DNA of 64,000 bases, taken from positions 1,984,001 to 2,048,000 of the forward strand of contig CP197396.1 in NCBI GenBank assembly GCA_052161885.1, read 5' to 3'. The position numbers were made by a program, and so were the translations under genes. The notes beneath the pieces were generated by a model. That model did not search any database. It had not been told where the DNA came from and saw only the letters and a program-made list of their open reading frames with translations. Positions 16,581 through 25,639 of the stretch are shown here, piece after piece. The stretch's first letter is position 1. The number at the start of each line of letters is the position of its first letter. Source of the DNA: QKTW01 sp052161885. Lineage in GTDB: Bacteria > Bacteroidota > Bacteroidia > Chitinophagales > Chitinophagaceae.

Positions 16581-19500
16581 TTATTTTGTTTTAAGGAGTT
16601 TTTCGGTTTTCAGTATCCGTCCTTCGGCATTCAGTATTATGGCAGAATAAACACCTTCCGGCAGATTACCGAGATCCATATCTGCTACGTTCGTTGCTGA
16701 ATAAACAGTACGTCCGGTCATATCCCTTATGATAATATTGACCGCAACAGGTGCCTTGATATGAACAATATTCTGAGCAGGGTTCGGATAAACACTGATA
16801 TCTTTTGCTATCTGCGTATTGTTCATACCTGCAGGATATGAAGTAGTCATATCACTGTTTGCCGCAGGGTTAATAAGATAATGCTGCGATGTACCTGTAC
16901 CTTCATTGTATTCGTACACCATAAAATAATACAGCGTAGCTGCGGTAAGCCCGGTAACTGTTACAACAGAATTGCCGGATCCGCTGCCTTCATATATAAC
17001 CTTATTTGCGTTCCCCTGGTCTACAGCAAGATTAAAATCAGAATTAACACCCGTTACAGTTGTGCCATCAGCTGGTATAAAAGTCGTGACGCTACCCTGT
17101 TTCATAACAATGATCCTTTTACTTCCATCACCTACGGTGGGCAGATTTACTTCGATGGAAGTATCTGTAACCTGGCCAAAACTGATGGTGCCGCTTGCAG
17201 TGGGAGCAACGGCAAGCGCATTACCGTTTAAGAAAACATTCTGCGTAACTGCGCCCGTGCTGGTATTGGTTATGGTGAGTGTTCCGGTAGCACCGGTAGC
17301 AGTTGCAGGAGCGTAACGCACATAAATTGCGGTAGCAGCCACTGTACCGGTAGCAGGTGTCAGTGTAAGTGTTGAACCAAACCCGGTGCCGGTGGTGAGA
17401 GATATCTGAAAATCTGTTGGTGCTGTTATAACGATATTATTGGTGAGGTTTGCCCCGCTCACAGTGTATACCTGTTCCGTAGAGAATGTTCCCATAGTTA
17501 CATTGCCGAAATTCCCAGGGAAACCCGATGCAGAAAGTGTTATAGTTGGCGTAGGCAGCATTGTAACTGCGTTGCCTGCAGCAGCGGGAGTAAGCAGATA
17601 ATTCTGCGATGTACCCGTTCCCACATTGTATTCATAAACGGTGAAGTAATATGTCGTACCGGGGGTTAAACCCGATACCGTAACTACATTATTGCCGGAA
17701 CCTGTTCCATCATATACAATTTCATTACCATTACCTTGATTGGCCGCCAGCGTAAAATCTGAATTGACGCCTGTGGAAGCTACTGCATCTGCCGGCGTAA
17801 AATTCACAGCACTGGCAGGTCTTGCCACTATTATTCTTTTACTGCCATTACCGATTGTGGGCAGGTTTACTACAATAGAATTTGTTGTTATTGTACCGAA
17901 TGAAATAGTACCGCTTGTTGTCGGTTCTGTCGCCAGTGCATTACCGCTTACAGAAACGCTCTGTGTTGCGGCACCTGTACTGGCATTGGTAACGGTAAGT
18001 GTACCGGTAGCACCACCAGCTGCCGTAGGGCTGTAACGCACGTAAATAGTTGTAGATGCAACGGTACCGCCGGATGGTGCCAAAGAAACAGAAGTGCCGA
18101 ATCCGGAGCTGCTGCTTGTTGACACCTGGAATCCTGCAGGCGCTGTTATTATGAGGTTTGCCGTGAGGTAAACACCGCTCACCGTATATTGCTGCGTTGT
18201 TGAATTAGTACCGGTTACCACATTACCAAAATTCCCGGTAAAGCCTGTTGTCGTAACAGTGATCACAGGCGGCGGAACCGACGTGGCAACAGAACCTGTA
18301 GCGGCCGGGCTGAGCAGGTAATTCTGCGATGTACCGGTGCCTGCATTGTATTCATAAACTGTAAAATAATATGTTGTTCCGGAAGTTAAACCTGTTACTG
18401 TAACAACACCACTGCCCGACCCGGATCCGTCATAAACAATTTTATTATTGTTGCCCTGATTGGTAGCTATACTGAAGTCGGAGTTTACACCAGTTGATGC
18501 CACCGCATCTGTTGGTGTAAAATTCACAGTACTGGAAGCTCTTGCAACAATAATCCTTTTACTGCCGTTACCAATTGTTGGCAGGTTTACTACCATTGAA
18601 GTTGTCGTTACAGTACCAAATGAAATAGTACCGCTTGTTGTTGGCTCCGCGGCCAGTGCATTACCACTTACAGAAACGTTCTGTGTCGTAGCACCAGCAC
18701 TCGCATTGGTAACCGTAAGCGTTCCGGTGGCACCGGTAGCTGCCGTAGGGCTGTAACGTACGTAGATAGCTGTCGATGCAACAGCACCGCTGGCCGGCGT
18801 CAAAGAAACGGATGTACCAAATCCTGTGCTGCTGCTTGTAGATACCTGGAAGCCGGAAGGTGCCGTCACTGTAAGATTTGCGGTAAGATAAATGCCGCTC
18901 ACAGTATATTGCTGTGTTACTGAATTTGCGCCGGTCACAACATTACCAAAAGTACCTGTAAAGCCTGTTGTCGTAGCCGTAATTACCGGTGGCGGAACGG
19001 TAGTAGTTGTTGAACCGGTGGCCACAGGTGTGAGCAGGTAGTTCTGTGAAGTGCCTGTCCCCACATTATATTCATATACAGTGAAATAATAAGTGGTGCC
19101 TATCGCCAGGTTGGTAACCGTTACTACACTACTGCCTGACCCCGTTCCATCGTACACTATTTCATTGCCGCTGCCCTGGTTCGTTGCAAGGCTGAAATCT
19201 GAATTGACACCTGTTACAGCTACTCCGTCTGTTGGTGTAAATGTTACTGCACCGGCAGCTTTAGCTACAATAATTCTCCTGCTGCCATTACCCACTGTTG
19301 GCAGGTTTATAACGATAGAAGTATTCGTTACTGTACCGAAAGATATGGTGCCATTTGTTGCTGGTTCTGTTGCCAATGCATTACCGCTTACAGAAACATT
19401 CTGTGTAGTGGCACCTGTGCTGGCATGTGTAATCGAAAGCGTTCCTGTGGCGCCCGTGGCAGCTGTGGGACTGTAACGCACATATACAGGGGTAGATGCA

Positions 19501-22106
19501 ACGGCACCGCCGGATTGTGTAAGTGTAAGCGTTGCTGCAAAACCTGTGCTGCTGTTTGTTGATACCTGGAAGCCGGCAGGTGCTGCTATCGTAATATCAG
19601 TTGTAAGGTTTGACCCACTTACATTGTATTGTTGTGTGGCAGAGTTTGTACCTGTAACTACATTACCGAAAGTACCGGTAAAGCCTGTCTGATTAATAGC
19701 GATAAGCGGTGAGGGGCTGGTAGTGGTTGTTGACCCTGTAGCTGCAGGTGTAAGCAGGTAATTCTGTGAAGTACCGGTGCCTACATTATATTCATATACA
19801 GTGAAGTAATAAGTAGTACCTATCGCCAGGTTGGTAACCGTTACTACACTACTGCCTGACCCCGTTCCATCGTACACTATTTCATTGCCGCTGCCCTGGT
19901 TCGTTGCAAGGCTGAAATCTGAATTGACACCTGTTACAGCTACTCCGTCTGTTGGTGTAAATGTTACTGCACCGGCAGCTTTAGCTACAATAATTCTCCT
20001 GCTGCCATTACCCACTGTTGGCAGGTTTATAACGATAGAAGTATTCGTTACTGTACCGAAAGATATGGTGCCATTTGTTGCTGGTTCTGTTGCCAATGCA
20101 TTACCGCTTACAGAAACATTCTGTGTAGTGGCTCCAGTACTCGCATTGGTAACAGTAAGCGTTCCTGTGGCTCCGGTCGCTGTTGTTGGACTATAACGTA
20201 CAAATACCGGTGTAGATGTAACTGTACCGGCAGTCTGTGTAAGTGTAAGGAAAGATGCAAAACCTGTGGTGCTGTTTGCTGATACCTGGAATCCTGATGG
20301 CGCCGTAACAGTTATATCGGCTGTAAGGTTCGCACCGGTTACGCTGTATTGCTGTGTTGCGGAGTTAGTACCTGTAACTACATTGCCGAATATTCCGGTA
20401 AAGCCTGTAGTAGTAAGTGTGACTACCGGTGCAGGAACGGTAGTAATTGTATTGCCTGTAGCCGCAGGACTAAGCAGGTAGTTCTGTGATGTACCGGTAC
20501 CCACATTATATTCGTATACAGTGAAATAATACGTTGTGCCGGCTGTTAAGCCGGTGACAGTTACCACACTGCTGCCCGAACCGGCACCATCATAAATAAT
20601 TTCATTGCCGCTGCCCTGGTTCGCTGCAACGCTGAAGTCGGAGTTCACACCCGTGGATGCAACTGCATCTGTCGGCGTAAAAGTCACAGCACTTGCAGCT
20701 CTCGCTACTATGATCCTGTTACTGCCATTCCCCACTGTCGGGAGGTTTACTACAATAGAAGTATTCGTTATTGTGCCGAAAGATATGGTGCCATTGGTTG
20801 TTGGTTCTGTTGCCAGTGCATTGCCACTTACAGAAACGTTCTGCGTGGTGGCACCCGTGCTGGCATTAGTAACTGTGAGTGTTCCTGTTGCGCCGGTTGC
20901 TGCTGTTGGGCTATAACGCACATATACCGGTGTAGCTGCAACTGCACCTGCAGTCTGAGTAAGTGTAAGGGAAGAAGTGAAACCTGTACTGCTGCTTGTT
21001 GAAACCTGGAAACCTGATGGGGCTGTCACTATAATATCATTTGTCAGGTTTGAGCCGGTTACGCTGTATTGCTGTGCAGCCGAATTGCTACCCGTTACCA
21101 CATTTCCGAAAGTTCCTGTAAAGCCTGTCTGGTTTACTGTTATTGAGGGAGATCCGCCGCCAACGGTTACCGAAGGAGAAACAACTGCTGTTGAATAATT
21201 GTAAGCAAGGTCGCGGAGAATAACTGCGTATTTATAAGTGCCTCCCGGTACAGAATTATCGGCATAAGTGGTGGCGGTGGCGCCAGTGGTGGTACTGATA
21301 ATCGTCCAGCTGCCAACGGTATTGGGCCCTGCATTTCCGCCTGTTGTGGAATATATTGCCTGGTCATTTAAGTCAGGAGCCGCAGCTGCAGTATTGCTGG
21401 TGCGGAGTACAATTGTTGCCTGCACACCAGTATTGGCGTCGGTGTTAGATGTCCACGAGAGATTTACTGTAGTACCCGCAGCTGTTGCTGCAAGCGCTGT
21501 TGCTGCACCGGGATCTACAGTATCTGTTGTGCTGTTGTTTGATAAGTATATAATACCATCATCCAGGTAATACGTGGTTGCATTACCCGATGTTTTGCGC
21601 GGCGCTGCAAAATAATACCTGCCGGAGGACCCATAAGTAAGATTAAATACAACCCTTGTCCATGCTGTAGTAGAAAGTCCATATCCACCGGAAGCATTGG
21701 CAGTAGATCCTGTACCGGAAGGTGGCGCACTGCTGCCATATCGCAGGGAAGCGTCTACAGTAGTGCTCGGATCCTGTGCCAGCGCCCAGTAAATAAAATG
21801 TATGTATGTGCCGGAAGCAGATGTACCATAGGGAGTATTGCTGTAAGCGTATTTGTTACTGCTGGTTGAAGTGGTGGTCCATTTTAATGAGTAACTGCCG
21901 GTACGTGTATTGACTGCAGTACTGTTTACGCTAACCGATTCCGAGCTTCCGCCAGCAGTCCATGCCCCTATCGTTCCGTCTTCAAAACCGAAAGGATTTG
22001 ATGTGCCCTGGCCGTTTGCAGCACCAGCAGTCATGATAGTGAACAGGGTTATTAATGCAAAAAATCTTGACTGAAAAAAAACAGAAGGACGTACACCTTT
22101 GATCAT
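16581..22106 (-). CDS. Giant T9SS type A surface protein with six 240-residue repeats
   Basis: An 1841-residue protein. The signal peptide ends at ANGQ. An N-terminal beta-sandwich (about 35-195) and fibronectin-III-like domain (about 200-310) precede six tandem 240-residue units (about 310-1750). Each unit has an Ig-like half beginning with TGFTGTFGNVVTG and ending SVSGNALATEP, and a fibronectin-like half beginning GTISFGTVTNTSIV and ending YYFTVYEYNVGTGTSQNYLL. The T9SS type A sorting domain starts at ISVYPNPAQNIV. Unit organisation suggests a filamentous adhesin. The open frame reaches a TTG at 22151, but the signal peptide starts at the ATG at 22106. The adjacent minus gene is a one-unit paralogue. 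Confidence 0.85.
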   Translation of the reverse strand: MIKGVRPSVFFQSRFFALITLFTIMTAGAANGQGTSNPFGFEDGTIGAWTAGGSSESVSVNSTAVNTRTGSYSLKWTTTSTSSNKYAYSNTPYGTSASGTYIHFIYWALAQDPSTTVDASLRYGSSAPPSGTGSTANASGGYGLSTTAWTRVVFNLTYGSSGRYYFAAPRKTSGNATTYYLDDGIIYLSNNSTTDTVDPGAATALAATAAGTTVNLSWTSNTDANTGVQATIVLRTSNTAAAAPDLNDQAIYSTTGGNAGPNTVGSWTIISTTTGATATTYADNSVPGGTYKYAVILRDLAYNYSTAVVSPSVTVGGGSPSITVNQTGFTGTFGNVVTGSNSAAQQYSVTGSNLTNDIIVTAPSGFQVSTSSSTGFTSSLTLTQTAGAVAATPVYVRYSPTAATGATGTLTVTNASTGATTQNVSVSGNALATEPTTNGTISFGTITNTSIVVNLPTVGNGSNRIIVARAASAVTFTPTDAVASTGVNSDFSVAANQGSGNEIIYDGAGSGSSVVTVTGLTAGTTYYFTVYEYNVGTGTSQNYLLSPAATGNTITTVPAPVVTLTTTGFTGIFGNVVTGTNSATQQYSVTGANLTADITVTAPSGFQVSANSTTGFASFLTLTQTAGTVTSTPVFVRYSPTTATGATGTLTVTNASTGATTQNVSVSGNALATEPATNGTISFGTVTNTSIVINLPTVGNGSRRIIVAKAAGAVTFTPTDGVAVTGVNSDFSLATNQGSGNEIVYDGTGSGSSVVTVTNLAIGTTYYFTVYEYNVGTGTSQNYLLTPAATGSTTTTSPSPLIAINQTGFTGTFGNVVTGTNSATQQYNVSGSNLTTDITIAAPAGFQVSTNSSTGFAATLTLTQSGGAVASTPVYVRYSPTAATGATGTLSITHASTGATTQNVSVSGNALATEPATNGTISFGTVTNTSIVINLPTVGNGSRRIIVAKAAGAVTFTPTDGVAVTGVNSDFSLATNQGSGNEIVYDGTGSGSSVVTVTNLAIGTTYYFTVYEYNVGTGTSQNYLLTPVATGSTTTTVPPPVITATTTGFTGTFGNVVTGANSVTQQYTVSGIYLTANLTVTAPSGFQVSTSSSTGFGTSVSLTPASGAVASTAIYVRYSPTAATGATGTLTVTNASAGATTQNVSVSGNALAAEPTTSGTISFGTVTTTSMVVNLPTIGNGSKRIIVARASSTVNFTPTDAVASTGVNSDFSIATNQGNNNKIVYDGSGSGSGVVTVTGLTSGTTYYFTVYEYNAGTGTSQNYLLSPAATGSVATSVPPPVITVTTTGFTGNFGNVVTGTNSTTQQYTVSGVYLTANLIITAPAGFQVSTSSSSGFGTSVSLAPSGGTVASTTIYVRYSPTAAGGATGTLTVTNASTGAATQSVSVSGNALATEPTTSGTISFGTITTNSIVVNLPTIGNGSKRIIVARPASAVNFTPADAVASTGVNSDFTLAANQGNGNEIVYDGTGSGNNVVTVSGLTPGTTYYFTVYEYNVGTGTSQNYLLTPAAAGNAVTMLPTPTITLSASGFPGNFGNVTMGTFSTEQVYTVSGANLTNNIVITAPTDFQISLTTGTGFGSTLTLTPATGTVAATAIYVRYAPATATGATGTLTITNTSTGAVTQNVFLNGNALAVAPTASGTISFGQVTDTSIEVNLPTVGDGSKRIIVMKQGSVTTFIPADGTTVTGVNSDFNLAVDQGNANKVIYEGSGSGNSVVTVTGLTAATLYYFMVYEYNEGTGTSQHYLINPAANSDMTTSYPAGMNNTQIAKDISVYPNPAQNIVHIKAPVAVNIIIRDMTGRTVYSATNVADMDLGNLPEGVYSAIILNAEGRILKTEKLLKTK
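16861..21180 (-). repeat. Six tandem 720-bp coding repeats
   Basis: Landmarks recur at exactly 720-bp steps with no net insertion or deletion. The stretch read on the plus strand as agcaggta-ttctg-gatgtacc occurs at matching offsets from 16861, 17581, 18301, 19021, 19741 and 20461, and the end mark aagcctgt at 18241, 18961, 19681, 20401 and 21121 (degenerate at 17521). Copies diverge by substitution, except for a 314-bp tract identical between the second and third units. Confidence 0.9.
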
Positions 22107-22569
22107 ATTCCGGTTTTTAACATAAAGTGAATGATGATTTATACAATTCAATAAATTGGTTTCTTAATACAGTAAACCAATAAAAACTGGCTCGGTAGCG
22201 GTCATAATCTTCTTATCAAACGGAAACCCATGGTCCAGGGCTATTGCATATTTCCATTCCTGAAAGTGAGCACTTACTTTATAGACCGGGCTAATATATG
22301 TAGCAAAATCTGATGGAAAGAGAATTACATCCGAAAAATTTATGCAAACGTTGCCGGCAACGTTTGCATAAATTTTTTTATATAAAAAGACATTAACAGC
22401 TTGCAGATATATTATACTTGTCCATTAATTGCACAGTGAGTAAGTGGATACTATGAAGGCGGTATAAAGTAATCTGTTCATACAGCACTGCCAAAGGAAT
22501 TACAGCGTGGATACGGGAAAATCAGCATTTAACATTCAATCTTTTTGTTCTCTATCATAATTTTTTTTG
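22107..22569. other. Divergent intergenic region with palindrome
   Basis: It separates the giant repeat gene (minus) from the type-B T9SS operon (plus). It contains the 44-bp perfect palindrome at 22334-22377 and, on the minus strand, an 86-codon stop-free frame (22164-22424) without a start codon. I see no convincing TAnnTTTG promoter for either gene. Confidence 0.5.
22334..22377. promoter_or_regulatory. Perfect 44-bp palindrome (operator or bidirectional terminator)
   Basis: Two 22-bp arms meet with no spacer, centred at 22355/22356 (core ttgccggcaa). The ends run into A5 on the left and T7 on the right. Each arm contains gcaaacgttgc-like sequence with ACGT cores at 22348 and 22360, 12 bp apart, similar to operators of the LacI family. 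The A/T flanks also fit an intrinsic terminator working both ways, although neither flanking gene is transcribed toward it. Confidence 0.6.
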
Positions 22570-25500
22570 ATGAAACACACACTACGCATTCTTTCTATAT
22601 TCCTGATATTTTTCACTTGTTATAATCATGCAGATGCAAGCCATTGCGCAGGTGGAGAAATCGTCTACAAACATGTCCCGGGAACTCCGGATTCTGTTTA
22701 TCATATTACATTCAAACTGTACAGAGACTGTGCGGGTACTGCCAATGCACCCTCAACTGTTCAGCTCTGCGGTGTAAATACATGTAACAATTCTGCTGTA
22801 ACCGCCATACTGCAGCCTCTTACAACATTACCGGACGGTACAACCAATGGTTCACAGGTATTGGTGGGTTGCTCAGGATACCCTACAAGGTGCCAAAGCA
22901 CCGCCAGCACATTACCGGGGTATGAAGAATGGTGGTACCAGGGCGATGTAACCCTTCCATCGAGATGCAGCCAATGGGAATTCAGCGTTTCCATCAGTGC
23001 CAGGAACGGCAGCGCCAATCTTGATAATGGCTCCACAAGCGATGATTTCTTTATCAAAGCAACCCTCAATAACGCCGTAGCACAAGGCAACAGCTCTCCT
23101 TTATTCACTGTTAAGCCAGTGCCTTATGTGTGCATCAATAATCCATACAGTTTTAATAATGGCGCTACAGATCCTGATGGAGATTCGCTTACATACCAGC
23201 TGCAGAACCCGTTAAAAGGCGCCTGTGGTGATGCGGGAACTAATATTGCTTATACAGGTGGGGCGAGTACTATTTATAACACAACAACTAATCCGATTGC
23301 CTGCAACAATACTTTTGTGATTAACCCGGTTACCGGGCAGATGAATTTCACACCGTCGCTGAGTGGAAAATTTACCATGTCGCTGCTGGTAAAAGAATAC
23401 AGGAACCATGTACTGATAGGAAGTTCTGTACGCGATGTACAGGTTATCGTACTGCCCAATTGCAGCAGTGTACAGCCTGCTATTTCCCTGGATACTGCCG
23501 CCATCACCGGCGGACAATGGGTAAACGGAAGATTGGAAAATTGTGCTAACACACCCATCAATTTCTGCATACATGTTACGTCTCCCCTGCCCAATGCCGT
23601 GCTGGTAGTGAGCGATAACCACGCCGGGGTAACACCGGCAGCAACGATGACCTATACAGGTGAGCTCACCAATTCAGTGCAAGGCTGTTATTTATGGACG
23701 CCCGGCAACAACGATACCGGTCTCAAAAATTTCAACATCATTGTCAAAGATTCCACCTGCCTGCCTCCCGGCCTGCTTACCGTACAAACTTTCTCAATAC
23801 CTATCTACGTTCATCCTGTTACAAACATCTACAGAGATACCACCATATGTTCGGGAGATTCTGTGATGCTGCAGGCTTCCGGCGGAGGTACGTTTACATG
23901 GTCGGTATTGCCCGGAGGCGCTCCATTAAGCTCATTGAGCTGCATCAGCTGTAATAACACCATGGCACACCCTCCGGTAACAACCAGTTATGTTGTCAGC
24001 TCCAACCTCATTTCTGCATGTAATAAAAACAAAGACACAGTAACCATAACAGTCGTTCCTATACCTTCACCTCCTGTAGCTTCCAGCAACAGCCCTATTT
24101 GTATAAACGACTCACTGAAACTTGATGCCGGTGTATCTGCATCTAACTATGTATGGACGGGGCCCGCAGGTTTCCAGTCTTCAATAAGAAATCCGGTACT
24201 GGCTCACCCTCAGCTGCCCAATACCGGCACTTACCAGGTGCGCACAAAAAATGGCGGCTGTATTTCTGCTCCATCAACCATAAGTGTAACTATCATTGCG
24301 GGGCCTGCGGCACCGGTAATCACAGGTAACAATCCAGTATGCGAAGGTCAGACAGCGCACATCAATGCTTCTTCTTCCGGAGCTGCAGCTTATCACTGGA
24401 CACTACCTGGCAACCTGACAGATACGACGCAAAATCTTACAATAGCCAATGCAGGAACACAGCATGCAGGCGTATATTCCGTGATATCCTATTCAGCTGC
24501 AAGTCCGCACTGCGCCAGCCCTGTATCCAATTATACACTGACTGTCAATCCTAAAGTGACAGCAGACTTTACGCTTTCAAGAACAACTATCTGCCAGGAT
24601 GATACAGTGTTGATTGCTTATACTGGTGTAGCGCCCTCCACAGCAACGTACACCTGGAATTTCTCTGACGGAAGCGTTGAAAGCGGCTCTGGCAAAGGCC
24701 CCTATGTGGTACGTTACCCCACAGCAGGAAACCAGGTCATACACCTTGTAGCTTCCAACCTGAACTGCAGCGACAGCATAGATAAACATCTTAATGTACT
24801 GGAAACACCACTTTCCGATTTTCAGATACAGCCAGACGCATGTATCGGGCAGCTGATCAGTTTACAGGCTGGTTTTGATGTACCCAACGGCCTTACATAT
24901 AACTGGAATTTCGACGGAGCTACAGTTCTTGACGGATCTGGCAAAGGCGCATACAAGCTGTATTATACACAGCCCGGCATTAAAAGAATAACGCTCTCTA
25001 CACAAGGCGCAATATGCCATTCCGTGCTTACTGCTGACAGCATTTTTGTACATCCTCCGCCAGAAGCGCACATACTTCCGCTCAGCAAAACAGAAATATG
25101 CAGTGGTGACACCATACAGGTTTCAGCAGTTGCAAATACAGGGAATAGCTATCACTGGTCACCTGTACGTTACTTTCCGGACAGCGCAACTGCAACTACA
25201 GATGCCCATGTATTCTTCAGCGGCTACCTGAGCCTGACAGTAGCAGACAGTTATGGCTGTGCAGCGTCGGACAGTGTATACCTGAGCGCCACGCCTTGCT
25301 GTGATGTGGCACTGCCAAACGCTTTTACACCTAACGGAGATGGCAAAAACGACCAGTTCCGCGTAATTACAATAGGGCATCATGCCATTGCCGATTTCAG
25401 GATTGTGAATCGCTGGGGGCAAACCGTGTTTGAAACACTGGACGAAGCGCATGGCTGGGACGGCACTTTCGGCGGTGCACAGGCAGAAGCAGGCACTTAT

Positions 25501-25575
25501 TTCTATTACCTGAAATATAAATGTATCAACGGGCAGTACTATGAAAAACATGGTGACATCCTACTTGTAAGATAA
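22570..25575 (+). CDS. Large secreted PKD-repeat protein with T9SS type B (gliding-type) sorting domain
   Basis: A 1001-residue protein with a signal peptide (1-24, ending HADAS). An N-terminal cysteine-containing region (SHCAGGEIVYKHVPG) leads into Ig/PKD-like domains, with PKD motifs such as YTWNFSDGSVESG and YNWNFDGATVLDG between about 670 and 830. The C-terminal ~85 residues are a type B sorting domain (NAFTPNGDGKNDQFRV, then NRWGQTVFET, WDG and GTYFYYLKY). Type B cargo needs a PorP/SprF-like partner, and one is encoded two genes downstream. The frame begins with a TTG at 22567, but the ATG at 22570 is the start. It is the first gene of a four-gene run. Confidence 0.85.
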   Translation: MKHTLRILSIFLIFFTCYNHADASHCAGGEIVYKHVPGTPDSVYHITFKLYRDCAGTANAPSTVQLCGVNTCNNSAVTAILQPLTTLPDGTTNGSQVLVGCSGYPTRCQSTASTLPGYEEWWYQGDVTLPSRCSQWEFSVSISARNGSANLDNGSTSDDFFIKATLNNAVAQGNSSPLFTVKPVPYVCINNPYSFNNGATDPDGDSLTYQLQNPLKGACGDAGTNIAYTGGASTIYNTTTNPIACNNTFVINPVTGQMNFTPSLSGKFTMSLLVKEYRNHVLIGSSVRDVQVIVLPNCSSVQPAISLDTAAITGGQWVNGRLENCANTPINFCIHVTSPLPNAVLVVSDNHAGVTPAATMTYTGELTNSVQGCYLWTPGNNDTGLKNFNIIVKDSTCLPPGLLTVQTFSIPIYVHPVTNIYRDTTICSGDSVMLQASGGGTFTWSVLPGGAPLSSLSCISCNNTMAHPPVTTSYVVSSNLISACNKNKDTVTITVVPIPSPPVASSNSPICINDSLKLDAGVSASNYVWTGPAGFQSSIRNPVLAHPQLPNTGTYQVRTKNGGCISAPSTISVTIIAGPAAPVITGNNPVCEGQTAHINASSSGAAAYHWTLPGNLTDTTQNLTIANAGTQHAGVYSVISYSAASPHCASPVSNYTLTVNPKVTADFTLSRTTICQDDTVLIAYTGVAPSTATYTWNFSDGSVESGSGKGPYVVRYPTAGNQVIHLVASNLNCSDSIDKHLNVLETPLSDFQIQPDACIGQLISLQAGFDVPNGLTYNWNFDGATVLDGSGKGAYKLYYTQPGIKRITLSTQGAICHSVLTADSIFVHPPPEAHILPLSKTEICSGDTIQVSAVANTGNSYHWSPVRYFPDSATATTDAHVFFSGYLSLTVADSYGCAASDSVYLSATPCCDVALPNAFTPNGDGKNDQFRVITIGHHAIADFRIVNRWGQTVFETLDEAHGWDGTFGGAQAEAGTYFYYLKYKCINGQYYEKHGDILLVR

Positions 25576-25639
25576 CCGGGAACCATTACTGCCAAACATA
25601 TTTTTCCATCAAAAATCAATCTATAAAAGAACTCATTGT

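Noticed and set aside
19093..20916. Plus-strand open frames of about 100-127 codons repeated through the giant gene
   Set aside because: They recur with the 720-bp repeat and are simply the antisense of the coding repeats.
16861..21180. Possible CRISPR or satellite array
   Set aside because: The repeats are 720-bp protein-coding units in one open frame, not short repeats with spacers.
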